Source: Oceanospirillaceae bacterium
GTDB taxonomy: Bacteria; Pseudomonadota; Gammaproteobacteria; Pseudomonadales; Litoribrevibacteraceae
Assembly (NCBI GenBank): GCA_015665455.1
Contig: JADFAD010000007.1
Location: 62,001 to 126,000 of the forward strand
DNA: 64,000 nt
Reading direction: 5' to 3'
The stretch's first letter is position 1; every line of letters begins with the position of its first letter. This document shows, piece by piece, positions 62,558-64,000 of this stretch. The notes under the pieces were generated by a model. The model was not told where the DNA came from and made no database searches. It worked only from the letters and a program-made list of their open reading frames with translations. Both the position numbers and the translations under genes were made by a program.

Positions 62558-62589
62558 AAAAAGCCCGAGTAATAACTCGGGCTTTTTTT
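62558..62589. terminator. Bidirectional terminator between the DUF4442 gene and ettA
   Basis: AAAAAGCCCGAGT pairs with ACTCGGGCTTTTT around AATA, with a seven-T tail on the plus strand. Confidence 0.93.
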
Positions 62590-62598
62590 GGCTTGAAA

Positions 62599-64000
62599 TT
62601 AAGCAAGCTTTTTATGTCTTACTCGTTTTGGTGTGGCGGCTTCTTCACCAACACGCGCTTTATAGTCTTTTTCGTATTCCGTGTAGTTACCTTCAAAGAA
62701 GGTGATGTTTGATTCGTCTTCGTAAGCAAGAATGTGTGTTGCAATACGATCTAGGAACCAGCGATCATGCGAAATAACGATGGCACAACCAGGGAAGTCC
62801 AGAAGGGCTTCTTCTAGAGCTCGTAATGTTTCAACGTCCAAATCGTTGGATGGCTCATCCAGCAGTAATACGTTTGCGCCTTGCTTCAGGGTGTTCGCAA
62901 GGTGAAGTCGACCGCGTTCACCACCGGAAAGATCTCCAACGCGTTTCTGCTGATCGGACCCTTTGAAGTTAAAACGACTGACGTATGAACGAGATTGAAC
63001 TTCGTAGCCATTGATGTTGATGATGTCTGAACCACCAGATAATTCTTCCCAGACCGTTTTATTGTTGTCTAAGTTGGCACGGCTTTGATCAACAAAAGCC
63101 ATTTTAACTGACTCACCTACTTCAATCGCGCCGCTATCTGGTTGTTCTGTGCCAGAGATCATTCGAAATAGTGTGGATTTACCTGCGCCGTTACCACCAA
63201 TGACACCTACAATAGCGCCTTGTGGGATACTGAAGCTTAAATCATCAATCAGTACTCGATCACCAAATCCTTTGGATACATTTTTAAAATCTAATACTTT
63301 ATCGCCTAGGCGAGGCCCTGGTGGAATATAAATTTCGTTGGTTTCACTGCGCTTTTGGAAGTCCTGAGAGTTCATTTCTTCAAAGCGAGCCATACGGGCT
63401 TTACTTTTAGATTGGCGGCCTTTTGCATTGGAGCGAACCCATTCAAGTTCGTGCTTAATGGCTTTCTCTCGCGACGCTTGCTGCTTTTCTTCTGAGGCTA
63501 AACGTTGTTCTTTACTTTCTAGCCAAGCAGAGTAATTGCCTTCGAACGGAATTCCTCGGCCTCGATCCAGTTCCAGAATCCAGCCTGCGGCATTGTCTAA
63601 GAAGTAGCGATCGTGGGTGACGGCCACAACGGTGCCTTGGAATTCACACAAGAAGTTTTCTAGCCATGCAACGGATTCAGCATCCAAGTGGTTGGTTGGT
63701 TCGTCCAATAGCAACATGTCTGGGCTGGAAAGCAGTAGTCGACATAACGCGACTCGACGTTTTTCACCGCCTGACAAATTACCTACAGTGGCATCCCATT
63801 CTGGTAATCGTAGCGCGTCAGCCGCAACTTCTAATTTGCGCTCTATGTTGTGAGCATCGGAAGCTTGGATGATATTTTCAAGCTTGGCTTGTTCTGCTGC
63901 TAGAGCATCAAAGTCTGCTTCTGGCTCTGCGTATGCAGCATAAACTTCTTCAAGACGAGTTTGGGCAGACTTTATATGGTCTAGCGCTTCTTCAACGCAT
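62599..64000 (-). CDS. ettA: Energy-dependent translational throttle protein EttA, 5' end outside the window
   Basis: ABC-F ATPase that binds the ribosomal E site and gates the first peptide bond according to ATP/ADP ratio. The frame is open to the right edge; the part seen holds the first signature NLSGGEKRRVALCRLL with LLLDEPTNHLD, the P-site tether region rich in Lys/Arg (GRQSKSKARMARFEE), the second Walker A GVIGGNGAGKSTLFRM, second signature GDLSGGERGRLHLANTL and Walker B LLLDEPSNDLD. The first Walker A and about 90 residues lie beyond the edge. The motifs and the LDEPSNDLDVETLRALEEAL block are those of EttA rather than other ABC-F members. Confidence 0.95.
   Translation of the reverse strand, partial: CVEEALDHIKSAQTRLEEVYAAYAEPEADFDALAAEQAKLENIIQASDAHNIERKLEVAADALRLPEWDATVGNLSGGEKRRVALCRLLLSSPDMLLLDEPTNHLDAESVAWLENFLCEFQGTVVAVTHDRYFLDNAAGWILELDRGRGIPFEGNYSAWLESKEQRLASEEKQQASREKAIKHELEWVRSNAKGRQSKSKARMARFEEMNSQDFQKRSETNEIYIPPGPRLGDKVLDFKNVSKGFGDRVLIDDLSFSIPQGAIVGVIGGNGAGKSTLFRMISGTEQPDSGAIEVGESVKMAFVDQSRANLDNNKTVWEELSGGSDIININGYEVQSRSYVSRFNFKGSDQQKRVGDLSGGERGRLHLANTLKQGANVLLLDEPSNDLDVETLRALEEALLDFPGCAIVISHDRWFLDRIATHILAYEDESNITFFEGNYTEYEKDYKARVGEEAATPKRVRHKKLA

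Noticed and set aside
1-64000. CRISPR arrays, insertion sequences, prophage or toxin-antitoxin pairs
   Set aside because: I saw no regularly spaced repeats, no transposase, integrase or phage genes, and no recognisable toxin-antitoxin pair; the window is otherwise core chromosome.

Overview
The window is an ordinary chromosomal stretch of a free-living Gammaproteobacterium, most likely a marine member of the Oceanospirillales or a close relative of that group (inferred from gene content and synteny, not from a search). Gene order closely follows that known from Pseudomonas: rpsU-yqeY-dnaG-rpoD, plsY/tsaD beside folB-folK, pilA-pilB-pilC-pilD beside nadC, a DUF1631 gene and ampD, lptD-surA-pdxA-ksgA-apaG-apaH with amgK-murU divergent, and rpe-gph and trpG-trpD-trpC next to a Vfr-type crp. 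No phage, transposase, integrase or CRISPR array was seen.

Layout. 1-8.7 kb: the 3' part of hemH, two unrecognised small proteins, a HIT hydrolase, an RND efflux pump with its lipoprotein adaptor, a membrane-anchored chemoreceptor and a DUF4136 lipoprotein. 8.8-13.3 kb is the most accessory-looking part: a LysR regulator divergent from a two-gene molybdenum hydroxylase (IorA/IorB type), flanked on both sides by what look like decayed LysR pieces. 13.5-18.5 kb: a CAU-anticodon tRNA (probably tRNA-Ile2) and the macromolecular synthesis operon. 18.7-28.9 kb: tsaD, plsY, the folate genes folB and folK, a pteridine reductase, then aceE-aceF with a chemoreceptor gene directly behind them. 29-35.6 kb: type IV pilus genes pilD, pilC and pilB, two pilins, a TfpX/TfpZ-like pilin accessory gene, and nadC. 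35.8-40 kb: DUF1631, ampD, cca. 40-43 kb: a lipoprotein cluster ending in flgP- and flgT-like genes, probably for the outer flagellar basal-body ring. 43-52 kb: pgm, glpE and the outer-membrane biogenesis/ribosome maturation operon lptD to apaH. 52-57.6 kb: amgK-murU (peptidoglycan recycling, complementary to ampD), djlA, a DUF3530 protein, rpe-gph. 57.6-64 kb: trpG-trpD-trpC, crp, an OsmC/VOC/DUF4442 cluster, and the C-terminal part of ettA running off the right edge.

Most transcription units end in clear hairpin-plus-T-tract terminators. Two sites fit the sigma-54 -24/-12 pattern, one before the major pilin and one before the flgP-like gene, as expected from sigma-54 control of these systems in relatives. 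The most unusual non-coding signal is a perfect 30-bp palindrome abutting the ribosome binding site of the DUF4442 gene, with a related imperfect palindrome 30 bp upstream. No clearly new multi-gene system was found. The best leads are this palindrome pair, the rearranged LysR/IorAB locus, the His/Cys-rich lipoprotein beside flgP-flgT, and the chemoreceptor in the pyruvate dehydrogenase operon.
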